64,000 nt of DNA from Ferrimonas aestuarii (GTDB lineage: Bacteria; Pseudomonadota; Gammaproteobacteria; Enterobacterales; Shewanellaceae). The position numbers were made by a program, and so were the translations under genes. Each line of letters opens with the position of its first letter. The stretch's first letter is position 1. This document shows positions 55,941 to 64,000 of this stretch, piece after piece. Under the pieces are notes generated by a model that worked only from the letters and a program-made list of their open reading frames with translations, ran no database searches and was not told the DNA's origin. Where the stretch lies: NCBI RefSeq assembly GCF_005116665.1, contig NZ_SWCJ01000008.1, positions 1 to 64,000 on the forward strand, written 5' to 3'.

Positions 55941-56846
55941 ATGGATCTTCTAAAGTCGATACGGATATTCCGCGCGGTATTGGAGCAGCAGAGCTTTTCT
56001 GCCGCAGCGACCTCTCTTAGTCTGGTTCCCTCCGCAGTCAGTCGTCAGGTCAGTGAACTGGAGCGACACCTTGGTGTGCAGCTTCTTCAGCGAACCACGC
56101 GTTCGGTACGCTTAACCGATGAAGGACAGCGTTATCTAGCCAAAATGGAGGCGATCTGTACCGAAGTGGATGGGCTGTATGGCACTAACCACAGTCAAGA
56201 TGACCTTTCCGGTACCATCCGTATGGTGGCACCGGTGTTATTTGGCCAGTCGATTTTGCCCACGGCTTTAGCGGAATTTGGTCGAGAGAATCCTGGCGTC
56301 GCCATTGAGCTGCAACTGTTAAATCGGCAATGTAACTTGGTGGAAGAGGGGTACGATTTCGCTATTCGAACCGGTAAGCAGCCTGATAGTGATGTGGTGG
56401 CCACCAAGTTGACCACCATGCGAATGCTTACCGGCGCCTCTCCAGGTTACCTGGCGCTAAACGGCACTCCAGAAACCCCAGCGGACCTAGCGACGCACAA
56501 CTGCCTTATTAACAACGTGCACCGTACACCACGATCTTGGCTGTATCAGCAGCAAGGGCAGCGGATACCAGTAAAGGTCGATGGTGATTTTGAAAGTAAC
56601 GACAGCCTTTGTATTCGTGCCCAAGCGCAGGCCGATCGAGGCATTGTGCAATTGGCAGATTTTCAGGTGTGGCGAGCCTTTGATACCGGGGCTTTAGTAC
56701 CGATTTTGAGCGACTTTGAACCGGCGCCGGTGTCGGTATGGCTGATGCACCCGGCGCAGCGATTTTTGCCGAGCGTGCAGCGATCGCTAATGCAATTTTT
56801 GAGTGATTATTTGAAACGCAATCAGCTGAAGCGGATGCCAGTCTAA
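55941..56846 (+). CDS. LysR-family regulator divergent from the subtilase gene
   Basis: A 301-residue LysR regulator with the helix-turn-helix in residues 5-65 (IRIFRAVLEQQSFSAAATSLSLV, SAVSRQVSELERHLGVQLL) and an effector domain resembling the CrgA/DsdC subgroup (GRENPGVAIELQL). It shares a 171-base promoter region with the subtilase gene, which it may control. The effector is not predictable. Confidence 0.88.
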   Translation: MDLLKSIRIFRAVLEQQSFSAAATSLSLVPSAVSRQVSELERHLGVQLLQRTTRSVRLTDEGQRYLAKMEAICTEVDGLYGTNHSQDDLSGTIRMVAPVLFGQSILPTALAEFGRENPGVAIELQLLNRQCNLVEEGYDFAIRTGKQPDSDVVATKLTTMRMLTGASPGYLALNGTPETPADLATHNCLINNVHRTPRSWLYQQQGQRIPVKVDGDFESNDSLCIRAQAQADRGIVQLADFQVWRAFDTGALVPILSDFEPAPVSVWLMHPAQRFLPSVQRSLMQFLSDYLKRNQLKRMPV

Positions 56847-56858
56847 TTGATTAAGCTA

Positions 56859-56884
56859 ATCATGCCCGCAGTTGCGGGCATGAT
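56859..56884. terminator. Perfect hairpin between the LysR gene and the UPF0149 gene
   Basis: Perfect 12-base stem atcatgcccgca/tgcgggcatgat. The T run after it is short, but it lies between convergent genes and is likely a terminator or shared stop structure. Confidence 0.75.
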
Positions 56885-56909
56885 GTTTAGGGGGCTGAAG
56901 AGGTGCTGG

Positions 56910-57557
56910 TTAATTGAGGCTATTGCCCTCATTGGGGTTCACCATGGCATTTACCGGTTGGTTGTCCTCATCGAGCTCCATCTGGCTCCAGCCGTGCATG
57001 TAATCCATCGCCTCTTGAATCGCTTCTAGCAGCATTTCGGGGGCTGGCTCTGCGCCGTCACGCCATGCTAAGGCATGCTCCTCTTCGCTGCCTAAGGTGG
57101 CCAGATAACCCATCATGTGGCTGCAGGACTCAACTTCTTCCAGCTGCTCAGGGCAACACACCTCTTGCCATTTCTCTCTTAACACCATGTAGCCGGTCAT
57201 AAAGCCAGCACACCAATGGCGAAGATCTTGGGGGATACGGCGCTGTTTGACCTCGTCGAGCAGAGCGTTGCACTTAGGCGAGATAACCTGTCCTTTTTCT
57301 ACCACTTCGGTGTGAAGTTGGTTGTAAAGGGTAAACAGCATCTCCATGATCTTATTCTCAAATGGCCACAGCTCTTTCTCTGGCTTGACGTTGGCGATGT
57401 GAGCGCTCCAGATCCCTGGATCAATGGTTTTGGGGAAGCAGTGAATGTGGGCCAAGTAACCTCGGCTTTGCATCAAGGTCATGCCACCGAATTGAGCGGC
57501 CTCGTCCAGAACCTCGGTCAGTTTCTTCTCTTGGGATTTGGTTAACTTTTCATTCAT
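56910..57557 (-). CDS. UPF0149/YecA-like protein
   Basis: A 215-residue, all-helical protein of the UPF0149 family, with a conserved WCAGFMTGYM element and HPFENK-like spacing. Family members such as YgfB and YecA have no agreed biochemical role. It lacks the C-terminal SEC-C zinc motif of YecA. The ATG at 57557 (MNEKLTK) is chosen because the fold begins here. It stands alone between a LysR gene and the tungstate-type binding protein. Confidence 0.8.
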   Translation of the reverse strand: MNEKLTKSQEKKLTEVLDEAAQFGGMTLMQSRGYLAHIHCFPKTIDPGIWSAHIANVKPEKELWPFENKIMEMLFTLYNQLHTEVVEKGQVISPKCNALLDEVKQRRIPQDLRHWCAGFMTGYMVLREKWQEVCCPEQLEEVESCSHMMGYLATLGSEEEHALAWRDGAEPAPEMLLEAIQEAMDYMHGWSQMELDEDNQPVNAMVNPNEGNSLN

Positions 57558-57683
57558 CGAGTTATGTCGCATTGCGCAGAGAATTTGCGTGAATAATGCC
57601 AGCAATTTGAGGCGAAAGTCATGTTTCAGCTCAAGGTTATGTAGTACTCGTCCACAAATTGACCATGATTCGATTTTTTGTGG

Positions 57684-57797
57684 CGAAGAACCTGAGTATA
57701 GAGCACGAATTCACACCCTCTTGAGTAAAGCCGTTGTCTTTAATCAATTAGGAGGCATTCGCTGCCCAGCGTCGTCGTAGTTTGCTCAGGTTCTTCG
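57684..57797. repeat. 13-base inverted repeat pair spanning 114 bp
   Basis: CGAAGAACCTGAG (57684-57696) and CTCAGGTTCTTCG (57785-57797) are perfect inverted copies with 88 bases between. There is no reading frame inside. It may be a degenerate mobile-element remnant or a MITE. I saw no other copy in the window. Confidence 0.5.
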
Positions 57798-57818
57798 TGT
57801 TTTGAAAAGGGAGTCAGT

Positions 57819-57846
57819 GTGGTCTTAGCTCTGGTGCGAAGACCAC
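57819..57846 (-). terminator. Hairpin after the tungstate-type binding protein gene
   Basis: Stem gtggtctt/aagaccac, followed on the minus strand by actgactcccttttc. A weak intrinsic terminator for the minus-strand gene. Confidence 0.55.
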
Positions 57847-57854
57847 ATCATTGT

Positions 57855-58691
57855 TTAGTGATCTTGAGTGTTGGCTGCGCCAGTATACAGCGGCTGGCCG
57901 TACTCCTTGTCGCCGTAGCTGCTGAACAGTTGCTGGCCTTTATCGCTGCCCAAGTAATGGACGAAAGACTCTGCCAACTTGCCTTTGGCATCGTGTTTGT
58001 TGCCGTGCAGAGCGTGGTAGGTATTCACCAAAATCGGATCTCCTTGAAACTGCACTTTAAGGTCAGTCAATTTGGCTTTTTCAGTGATCCAAGTTGAGCT
58101 GTCGGTCATGAAGTAACCCTGCTCGCGGTTGGCTTGGCGCAAAGTGGCGCGCATAAAGCTTTTGGTGGTTACGTACCAGTCGCCTTTCGGGGCGATATCG
58201 GCTTTTGACCAGATCATCAACTCTTTCTTATGGGTGCCTGAGTTGTCGCCTCGAGACAGGAAGCGGCTTTGGGTATCGGCGATGCGCTGATAAGCCTCAG
58301 CAATGGTGTTTGCCTGATGCACCTTGGCAGGGTCATTGACTGGGCCAACAAAGTAAAATTCGTTGCTGCCAATGAGGGTGCGATCTTTGGCCCAGCCCTC
58401 TTTAACTGCGGCTTTTTCTGCAGCAGGTGCGTGCACCATCACCAGATCCACCTCGCCTTGCTTTAATAGCTTTAACGATTTGCCTGATCCTGCCTTTACC
58501 CAGCAGATGCGACTGTCATGATCTTGGTTGAACGCATCGGCCAGTGCTTTTACCGCGCCCAATTCGCCTGGGCTACCGGTAGCCAAGCGAACTTCAGTGG
58601 CACCATCGCCATAAACCTGTTTGCAGGGAGCTGCGCTTAATCCAAAGCTAGGAATAAGTGCAATCATTAACCATTGATTGAGCTTTAGCAT
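57855..58691 (-). CDS. Orphan TupA-like tungstate/molybdate-type binding protein
   Basis: A 278-residue periplasmic binding protein with a signal peptide ending near residue 20. Its course resembles TupA, the tungstate binder of ABC importers: LATGSPGELGAVKALADAF at the start, then DLVMVHAPAAEKAAVKEG, FYFVGPVNDPAKV and FLSRGDNSGTHKKEL, typical of that family. No tupB or tupC permease or ATPase genes lie in the window. It may work with distant partners or be a sensor. Which anion it binds is not certain. Confidence 0.75.
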   Translation of the reverse strand: MLKLNQWLMIALIPSFGLSAAPCKQVYGDGATEVRLATGSPGELGAVKALADAFNQDHDSRICWVKAGSGKSLKLLKQGEVDLVMVHAPAAEKAAVKEGWAKDRTLIGSNEFYFVGPVNDPAKVHQANTIAEAYQRIADTQSRFLSRGDNSGTHKKELMIWSKADIAPKGDWYVTTKSFMRATLRQANREQGYFMTDSSTWITEKAKLTDLKVQFQGDPILVNTYHALHGNKHDAKGKLAESFVHYLGSDKGQQLFSSYGDKEYGQPLYTGAANTQDH

Positions 58692-59248
58692 AATTGGTCC
58701 ACCATTAAATTTGATTCAGCGATATGGTGGTAGCCATTTGGATGACCAACAATATGGCAACCTGTGATTTGCGGTTAGGGTCACGGCAAAATCCAGCGAA
58801 AAAACTTAAGGGAGAAAAACTGACTGCTGAAAAGGACAATATGTCTCAATGAATGGAAAAATACACCGGCGCAATGGGCGCCGGTGGAAAGCGAAACTCA
58901 GCGACTTCCTTGATTGGTTTACACTGGAAACCTGAGAAGAAACAAGAGCATACCAATTGATTGGAACTGCAGTCGCATAAGTGGTGCTAGAGGTCAGTCG
59001 CAACACGCTACAAAGTATTAAAGGTAGACTTAATTGCCATTGCAGGCGGCGTTGCCTTTTTATTAGTAACAACCCATTGTTTCAAAAATGTTTAATTTAT
59101 ATTTCTTAAGGTTTTGTTTTATTTGAAATATTAGAGTCACTCAAGTGACTCATTTTTGAAATATAACATTATCTTGTTTGTAACATTTTCCATCTAGATT
59201 CCCATACCAAGTTTTAAATAGAACCCTTGTTCTAGAGGAAAATAAGAA
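58692..59248. promoter_or_regulatory. Gap of 557 bases upstream of the lipoprotein/TonB-receptor operon
   Basis: It contains a strong hairpin caccggcgc/gcgccggtg (58864-58886) without a T run, and a second dyad gagtcact/agtgactc (59134-59151) followed by ATTTTTG. The near-direct repeat tttgaaatatta and ttttgaaatataa brackets the second dyad. The region is AT-rich close to the lipoprotein start, whose ribosome site is aggaaaataag. No gene is supported in it. Confidence 0.5.
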
Positions 59249-61981
59249 ATGGAATTACGACGTTTATTTAAGTTAGGGGCTTTGGCATCAGCTCTTGCGC
59301 TTGCAGGCTGTGGTGGTGATATCAATCTGAACACCGGAAGCGATTCCGATAACACCCCTACGCCGACTCCAACCCCGACCCCAACCGATCCTATTGCCGA
59401 TAAGTACGATGGCTTTGCAGATCGCAGCAACATCGACACCATCGATGGCAAGCAGGTATGGGTACTCAAAGGCAACCTGACTGGCGCTTCCAATGCAGCC
59501 AACAGCACCATCACTCTAGGTAACGACGTCGTGTGGGAACTGGATGGTGCCGTTGTGGTGGGTGGCGACAATGAAAACGCCACCGTGCTGGAGATTGAGC
59601 CGGGCACCAAAATTTTAGGTAACAACGATGCCTACTTGGTTATCAGCCGTGGCTCGCAAATTGACGCTGAAGGCACCGCTGACCAGCCCATCGTATTCAC
59701 GTCATTAACTGCAGGTCTGGGACAGAAGGGCGATCGCGGCCAGTGGGGCGGCTTGGTACTTTTGGGTAACGCTCCTACCAACAAGTGTCCTGATCTGTCT
59801 AGCTGTGACCAAGGTTTTGAAGTGGGCGACCACGCCTTTGGTGGCGACCAAACCGACGATAACTCAGGTACCCTCAAATACGTTCGTGTTGAGTTCGGCG
59901 GCTTTAAAATTAACGACACTCAAGAGCTAAACGGCGTCAGCTTCGCCGGTGTGGGCTCTGGCACTACCGTTGATTACCTGCAGGTTCACAAGAACGACGA
60001 CGATGGCATTGAGTTCTGGGGCGGTAACGTTTCCGTGAGCCACGTGGTTCTGACCGACAACTTTGATGACTCTTTCGACTGGACCAACGGTTGGAGCGGC
60101 AGCGCTCAGCACGTTTACATCCGTCAGGAAGACAACAACGCCAACCGCGGCATTGAAGCGGACAGCTCTAAGAGCGGCGAAGACGTGCCAGTTTCCACCC
60201 CGACCTTGGCTAACCTGACACTGCAACTGGCTGGTGGCGTAAACGGATCTGACGATGCCGCCGAAGGCATTTTGTTCCGAGTAGGCACTGCGGGTCACGT
60301 ATACAACGCATTGGTTAAAGGCGGTGTGGACACCGGTGAGTGTTTGGAAGTGAACGATGCCTCCACCGTTGCCAACGCCGATGACGGCTCGCTGACTATC
60401 GAGCACAGCCTGATCGATTGTGTTGAGCCGTTTAAGAGCACCAAGGATGACTCCGATACCGTGATTCTGGACACCGAAGCTTGGTTCCTGGGTCAAGAGG
60501 GTAACCTAGCTGCTGCGGCAGATTTAGACGGTTATATGCCAAATGCATCATCTCCAGCACTGACTGGCGGTAAAGCGGGTCTAGCTAACATGGACGCCCG
60601 TCTGATGGACGCTGAGTACATTGGCGCTTTTGACGGCTCAAACGACTGGACCCAGGGCTGGACCATCGACATTCACGGTGACAGCACTGCGCCAGTGACG
60701 CTGCAGCCTCTGACCTCCTGCCCAGCGGGCACGGTGAACGATGCGACCTCAGCGGCGCTGATTGCCGATACCGATCTGGTGTGTACTTTGGAAGGCACCT
60801 ACACCAACAACCTAACTCTGTTGGCCGGCAGCAATGTGAAATACAAGCTGGATGGCGGCGCTGTGGTTATTGGCGGTGACAACGAAAATTCCGCAACCTT
60901 GGGTATCCAAGCTGGGGTTGAACTGTTTGGTACCAGCAACAGCTACTTGGTGGTTAGCCGTGGCTCTAAGGTGATGGCTCAAGGCTCTGCCGAGATGCCA
61001 ATCGTATTCACCTCTGAGGAAGACGTAACCGGCCAAACCACAGGCCAAGGTCAGTGGGGCGGTCTGGTACTGCTGGGTAATGCACCTACCAACAAGTGCC
61101 CAGATCTGAATAACTGTGACCAAGGCTTTGAGGTGGGTAACCACAGCTTCGGTGGTAACGACGACAGCGATAACAGCGGTCAGCTGAGCTACGTAGTGGT
61201 GAAGTACGCTGGCTTTAAGATCAACGACACTCAAGAGATGAACGGCATCAGCTTTGCTGGTGTGGGCTCAGGCACTCAGGTTGATCACATTCAGGTTCAT
61301 GCTAACGGCGACGATGGTGTGGAGTTCTGGGGTGGTTCCGTTAACTTGAAGTACGTTTATCTGACCAACAACTTCGATGATTCCTTCGATTGGACTAACG
61401 GCTGGCGCGGTAAGGTGCAGCACATGTTCATCACCCAGGAAGACAACAACGCCAACCGTGGTATTGAAGCAGACAGCTCTAAGAGCGACCCGCTGGGCAC
61501 TCCAACCTCCATGCCAACCATAAGCAACGTTACTATCTTGCCTGCTGGCGGTAACAACGGCTCCGACGATGCCGAAGGGATGATTCTGCGCGTGGCCACC
61601 GGTGCTCACCTGTCTAACTTCATCATCAAAGGTGGCGATGAGACCGGCGAGTGTTTGGAGATTGATGACGCGACAACTTGGGAGAACACCCAAGATGGCG
61701 ACATCACCTTCACCCACAGCATCATCGACTGTAAAGAGGCCATCAAAGATGACGGTTTCGAAACTACCGCATGGTGGACTGCTCAGGAAGGCAACACCGT
61801 ACTGACTGGCGATGACTTTGGCTCACTGATGTTGACCGAAGGCCAGCCAGCGGCGGATTCCATCGCCCTGGGTAACGGCAAAGACATGAGCGCAGAAGAC
61901 AACTTCTTCGACAGCGCCGATTACATCGGTGCCTTCGATGGCACCACTGACTGGACCGAAGGCTGGACCTTTAAAGAGTAA
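59249..61981 (+). CDS. Large two-domain lipoprotein upstream of a TonB receptor
   Basis: A 910-residue protein with a lipoprotein signal (ALALAGC, Cys21), a PTPTPTPTP linker, and two homologous halves (about residues 50-475 and 490-910). Each half has beta-helix-like turns and the shared elements QWGGLVLLGNAPTNKCPDL, FDDSFDWTNGW and DNNANRGIEADSSKS, with paired Cys in each half. Both halves end with YIGAFDG. I recognise no enzyme family; similar proteins are often found just before TonB-dependent receptors in marine bacteria. It probably sits in the outer membrane and captures the receptor's ligand. It is followed after 91 bases by that receptor. Confidence 0.75.
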   Translation: MELRRLFKLGALASALALAGCGGDINLNTGSDSDNTPTPTPTPTPTDPIADKYDGFADRSNIDTIDGKQVWVLKGNLTGASNAANSTITLGNDVVWELDGAVVVGGDNENATVLEIEPGTKILGNNDAYLVISRGSQIDAEGTADQPIVFTSLTAGLGQKGDRGQWGGLVLLGNAPTNKCPDLSSCDQGFEVGDHAFGGDQTDDNSGTLKYVRVEFGGFKINDTQELNGVSFAGVGSGTTVDYLQVHKNDDDGIEFWGGNVSVSHVVLTDNFDDSFDWTNGWSGSAQHVYIRQEDNNANRGIEADSSKSGEDVPVSTPTLANLTLQLAGGVNGSDDAAEGILFRVGTAGHVYNALVKGGVDTGECLEVNDASTVANADDGSLTIEHSLIDCVEPFKSTKDDSDTVILDTEAWFLGQEGNLAAAADLDGYMPNASSPALTGGKAGLANMDARLMDAEYIGAFDGSNDWTQGWTIDIHGDSTAPVTLQPLTSCPAGTVNDATSAALIADTDLVCTLEGTYTNNLTLLAGSNVKYKLDGGAVVIGGDNENSATLGIQAGVELFGTSNSYLVVSRGSKVMAQGSAEMPIVFTSEEDVTGQTTGQGQWGGLVLLGNAPTNKCPDLNNCDQGFEVGNHSFGGNDDSDNSGQLSYVVVKYAGFKINDTQEMNGISFAGVGSGTQVDHIQVHANGDDGVEFWGGSVNLKYVYLTNNFDDSFDWTNGWRGKVQHMFITQEDNNANRGIEADSSKSDPLGTPTSMPTISNVTILPAGGNNGSDDAEGMILRVATGAHLSNFIIKGGDETGECLEIDDATTWENTQDGDITFTHSIIDCKEAIKDDGFETTAWWTAQEGNTVLTGDDFGSLMLTEGQPAADSIALGNGKDMSAEDNFFDSADYIGAFDGTTDWTEGWTFKE

Positions 61982-62000
61982 CTCCGACAAGGAACAGCAT

Positions 62001-62043
62001 GAGCTGCGTCGCCGAGGCTATCAGAGCTAAAGCGGCGCAGCTC
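62001..62043 (+). promoter_or_regulatory. Intra-operon hairpin between lipoprotein and TonB receptor genes
   Basis: Imperfect 12-base stem gagctgcgtcgc/gcggcgcagctc (11 of 12 pair) with a 19-base loop and no T run. More likely an RNA processing or stability element that sets the ratio of the two proteins than a terminator. Confidence 0.45.
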
Positions 62044-62072
62044 TCACGGTTTAAGATGAAAGGACAGTCAGT

Positions 62073-64000
62073 ATGAAATCCCAACCAACCTTTAAGCTCG
62101 GACAAGCTGCAGTGGCAGTGCTGGCGGCACTCTCTAGTGCACCGGCCTGGGCGGACGAACAACAACAAACTAACGCCGACGATTTCCCTGTAGAGCGCAT
62201 TGTGGTGACTGGCCGTTTGCAGCGCACCGCCTCTGAAGTAACCGAAGAGCGCCGTGAATCCCCTCAGGTAGCGGATTTGATGGGCGCTGACCAAATTGCA
62301 CGAACCGGTGACAGCGATGCCGCCTCGGCGCTGCGCCGTGTGACCGGTTTGACCCTAAAAGATGGCAAGTTCATCTACGTTCGAGGCTTAGGTGAGCGTT
62401 ATTCTTCCACCTCGCTGAACGGTGCATTGGTGCCATCTCCAGATCCGACGCGAAGCGTGATCCCGCTGGACATGTTCCCAGCCTCCATCATTCAGTCGCT
62501 GTCGGTACAAAAGTCTGCGGATCCAACCAAGTCGGCCACCTTTGGTGGTGGTCACGTGGACATCCGCACTAAGGCCATTCCCAATGATACTTTCTTCAAA
62601 GTCTCCGTAGGTGGCCAGTACAACAGCCAAAACTCCAATGACCGTCTGGCGGCGCCCGGCGGTGGTGACGACTGGTATGGCGAAGATGACGGCACGCGCG
62701 CCATGCCGTCGAGTATCAGCAATGCCTTCAATACCTACGGCGGCGTGTCGGTGACCGACATCTTCCGAGTGGTGGGGGATGCCGACCAAGCTCAGGCCAT
62801 CAATCAGCAATTGGCGCTGGACATGAACCGAGACAACACCATCTCGGCCCACGATACCGATCCGGGCTTTCGTGGTTCACTGGCGTTCGGCGACAGTTAT
62901 GATCTGGATACCGGCAGCGATTACATCTTCGGTTTCATGAGTGGCCTGTATTACAAGCGCCAGTCTGAAAACTATGAAAAAGAGGAGTATGAGCTGGTCA
63001 ATAAGCAGGGGGATCTCAACTCCAGCTCAGTAGTGAAGGGCACCGATGACATCGTGCAGTGGTCCGCCATGTGGAACATGGGCTTAGAGCTGACCGAAGA
63101 TCATAAGATTGAAACCTTCACCACCTACCTGCGGGACACCTCTGACGATGCCAGCATCTCTCTGGATGAGACTCTGGACACCATCAACGAAGACCAAGCC
63201 TTGCAGCGCTACGCCATCGATTACGAAGAGCGTACTCTGCTGAGCAACCAGATCCGTGGTGAGCACTTCTTCCCCTACTTGTGGGATCTGGAAGCGCGCT
63301 GGCAGTACACCGATGCTCGTGCTGAGCGTTATGCTCCCAATGAGCTGAACTACAAATACTCCGTGGTTGAAGGCGCCGATGGCCAACTTGTCAGCCGCAA
63401 TATCGCTCGTCGCTCCGATGCCGCCGTGTATCGTTACAGTGACCTTGAGGACGATACCGAAAACTACGGCTATGAGTTCACGCTGCCCATCGAGTTTCGC
63501 AATTCGGTACTGCGCCTAACCGGTGGTTACAACTACTTTGAGCGAGCTCGTGAGTCCTACTCCACCCGTTTGAGTTTTGATGCCAGCCGTTATCAAACCG
63601 ACAATCTGATTGGTGAGTTTGATGAGGTGTTCAGTGACGCCAACATTCAAAACCCAGACAACGGTTTCGCCCTGCTGGACACCACCTCAGAGACCGACGA
63701 TTACATCGCTGCGCAGATGATCGATGCGGGCTTCTTCGCCTTTGACTGGAATTTTGACGACGTATGGCGCATCACCGGTGGTGTGCGTTACGAAGATTTC
63801 CGTCAGGTGGTGTTGCCGCTGACTCAAGAGGGCGAAGTGTCTGATGAAGGCGGTCGTAACGACATTGTTGATTACGCCCGTGCCGAAGACGATTGGTTCC
63901 CCTCCATTGCTGCAACTTGGAATTTCAACGATGAGATGCAGCTGCGCCTAGCGTACAGCATGACTTTGGTGCGCCCCGATCTGCGTGAAGTGGCTCCAGT
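62073..64000 (+). CDS. TonB-dependent outer-membrane receptor (partial, runs off the window)
   Basis: An open frame of 642 codons from ATG 62073 that stays open to the last base; the C-terminal barrel end is outside the window. It has a signal peptide ending PAWA, a TonB-box-like VERIVVTGR, and the plug domain with YVRGLGERYSSTSLNGA and DMFPASIIQSLSVQKS, then barrel segments. Its last visible residues, MTLVRPDLREVAP, match the family's conserved barrel strand. Ligand unknown; it forms a pair with the preceding lipoprotein. Confidence 0.93.
   Translation, partial: MKSQPTFKLGQAAVAVLAALSSAPAWADEQQQTNADDFPVERIVVTGRLQRTASEVTEERRESPQVADLMGADQIARTGDSDAASALRRVTGLTLKDGKFIYVRGLGERYSSTSLNGALVPSPDPTRSVIPLDMFPASIIQSLSVQKSADPTKSATFGGGHVDIRTKAIPNDTFFKVSVGGQYNSQNSNDRLAAPGGGDDWYGEDDGTRAMPSSISNAFNTYGGVSVTDIFRVVGDADQAQAINQQLALDMNRDNTISAHDTDPGFRGSLAFGDSYDLDTGSDYIFGFMSGLYYKRQSENYEKEEYELVNKQGDLNSSSVVKGTDDIVQWSAMWNMGLELTEDHKIETFTTYLRDTSDDASISLDETLDTINEDQALQRYAIDYEERTLLSNQIRGEHFFPYLWDLEARWQYTDARAERYAPNELNYKYSVVEGADGQLVSRNIARRSDAAVYRYSDLEDDTENYGYEFTLPIEFRNSVLRLTGGYNYFERARESYSTRLSFDASRYQTDNLIGEFDEVFSDANIQNPDNGFALLDTTSETDDYIAAQMIDAGFFAFDWNFDDVWRITGGVRYEDFRQVVLPLTQEGEVSDEGGRNDIVDYARAEDDWFPSIAATWNFNDEMQLRLAYSMTLVRPDLREVAP

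Overview
The window is about 64 kb of chromosome from a marine-type gammaproteobacterium of the order Alteromonadales. The best fit is the Ferrimonas/Shewanella lineage; the genus is inferred, not proven. The reasons are an E. coli-like housekeeping set (hda, bepA, rne, rluC, gltA-sdh-suc, glnS, fur, cobB, htpX, dapA-bamC, rplY), a small secreted tetraheme cytochrome beside htpX, a NapC/CymA-like membrane tetraheme cytochrome behind feoAB, and a subtilase ending in a GlyGly-CTERM tail. I saw no tRNA, rRNA, CRISPR array, phage or complete insertion sequence. Gene density is high, and most convergent gene pairs are separated by clear intrinsic terminators.

Layout. 0.2-9 kb: a DUF2066 exported protein and hda, a 160-bp MITE-like repeat, a lipoprotein with an HELAH zinc-protease motif, DUF2069-arsC-bepA on the minus strand, then tusA-like, an AI-2E transporter and queE. 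9-15 kb: a NrfJ-like small exported protein, sdaA, ycfP, an unknown lipoprotein, acylphosphatase, and a thioredoxin/CcdA-like fusion. 15-22 kb: rne with eleven 14-residue repeats in its tail and a long structured leader, divergent rluC and a HAD phosphatase, then a DUF5692 membrane protein divergent from a LysR regulator.

22.6-34.5 kb: a near-complete TCA block, gltA divergent from sdhCDAB-sucABCD, with the acetate transporter satP convergent at its end. 34.9-42 kb: feoAB, the CymA-like cytochrome, glnS, fur, cobB, pepE. 42-48 kb: htpX with a possible leader RNA, cctA, bcp, gcvR, dapA-bamC, a globin and an HU-family protein.

48.9-51.9 kb: an L,D-transpeptidase followed by a YcbK-like Tat-exported M15-type protein preceded by a perfect FNR-type box, then rplY whose 3' end and terminator are duplicated 191 bp downstream. 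52-64 kb is the most accessory-looking part: a 1272-residue subtilase with calcium-binding-type repeats, a LysR regulator, a UPF0149 protein, an orphan tungstate-type binding protein, and a large two-domain lipoprotein followed by a TonB-dependent receptor cut off by the window end.

How it fits together. The core is respiration and carbon flow: TCA enzymes, acetate uptake, serine deamination, Fe(II) uptake with Fur in the same region, and multiheme cytochromes for anaerobic electron transfer. A second theme is envelope maintenance: BepA, HtpX, BamC, the L,D-transpeptidase pair, a periplasmic thiol protein and several exported lipoproteins. No unmistakable new defence or mobile system is visible. 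The strongest candidates for undescribed biology are the lipoprotein/TonB-receptor pair, the HELAH lipoprotein, the duplicated rplY end and the short transcript candidate before htpX.
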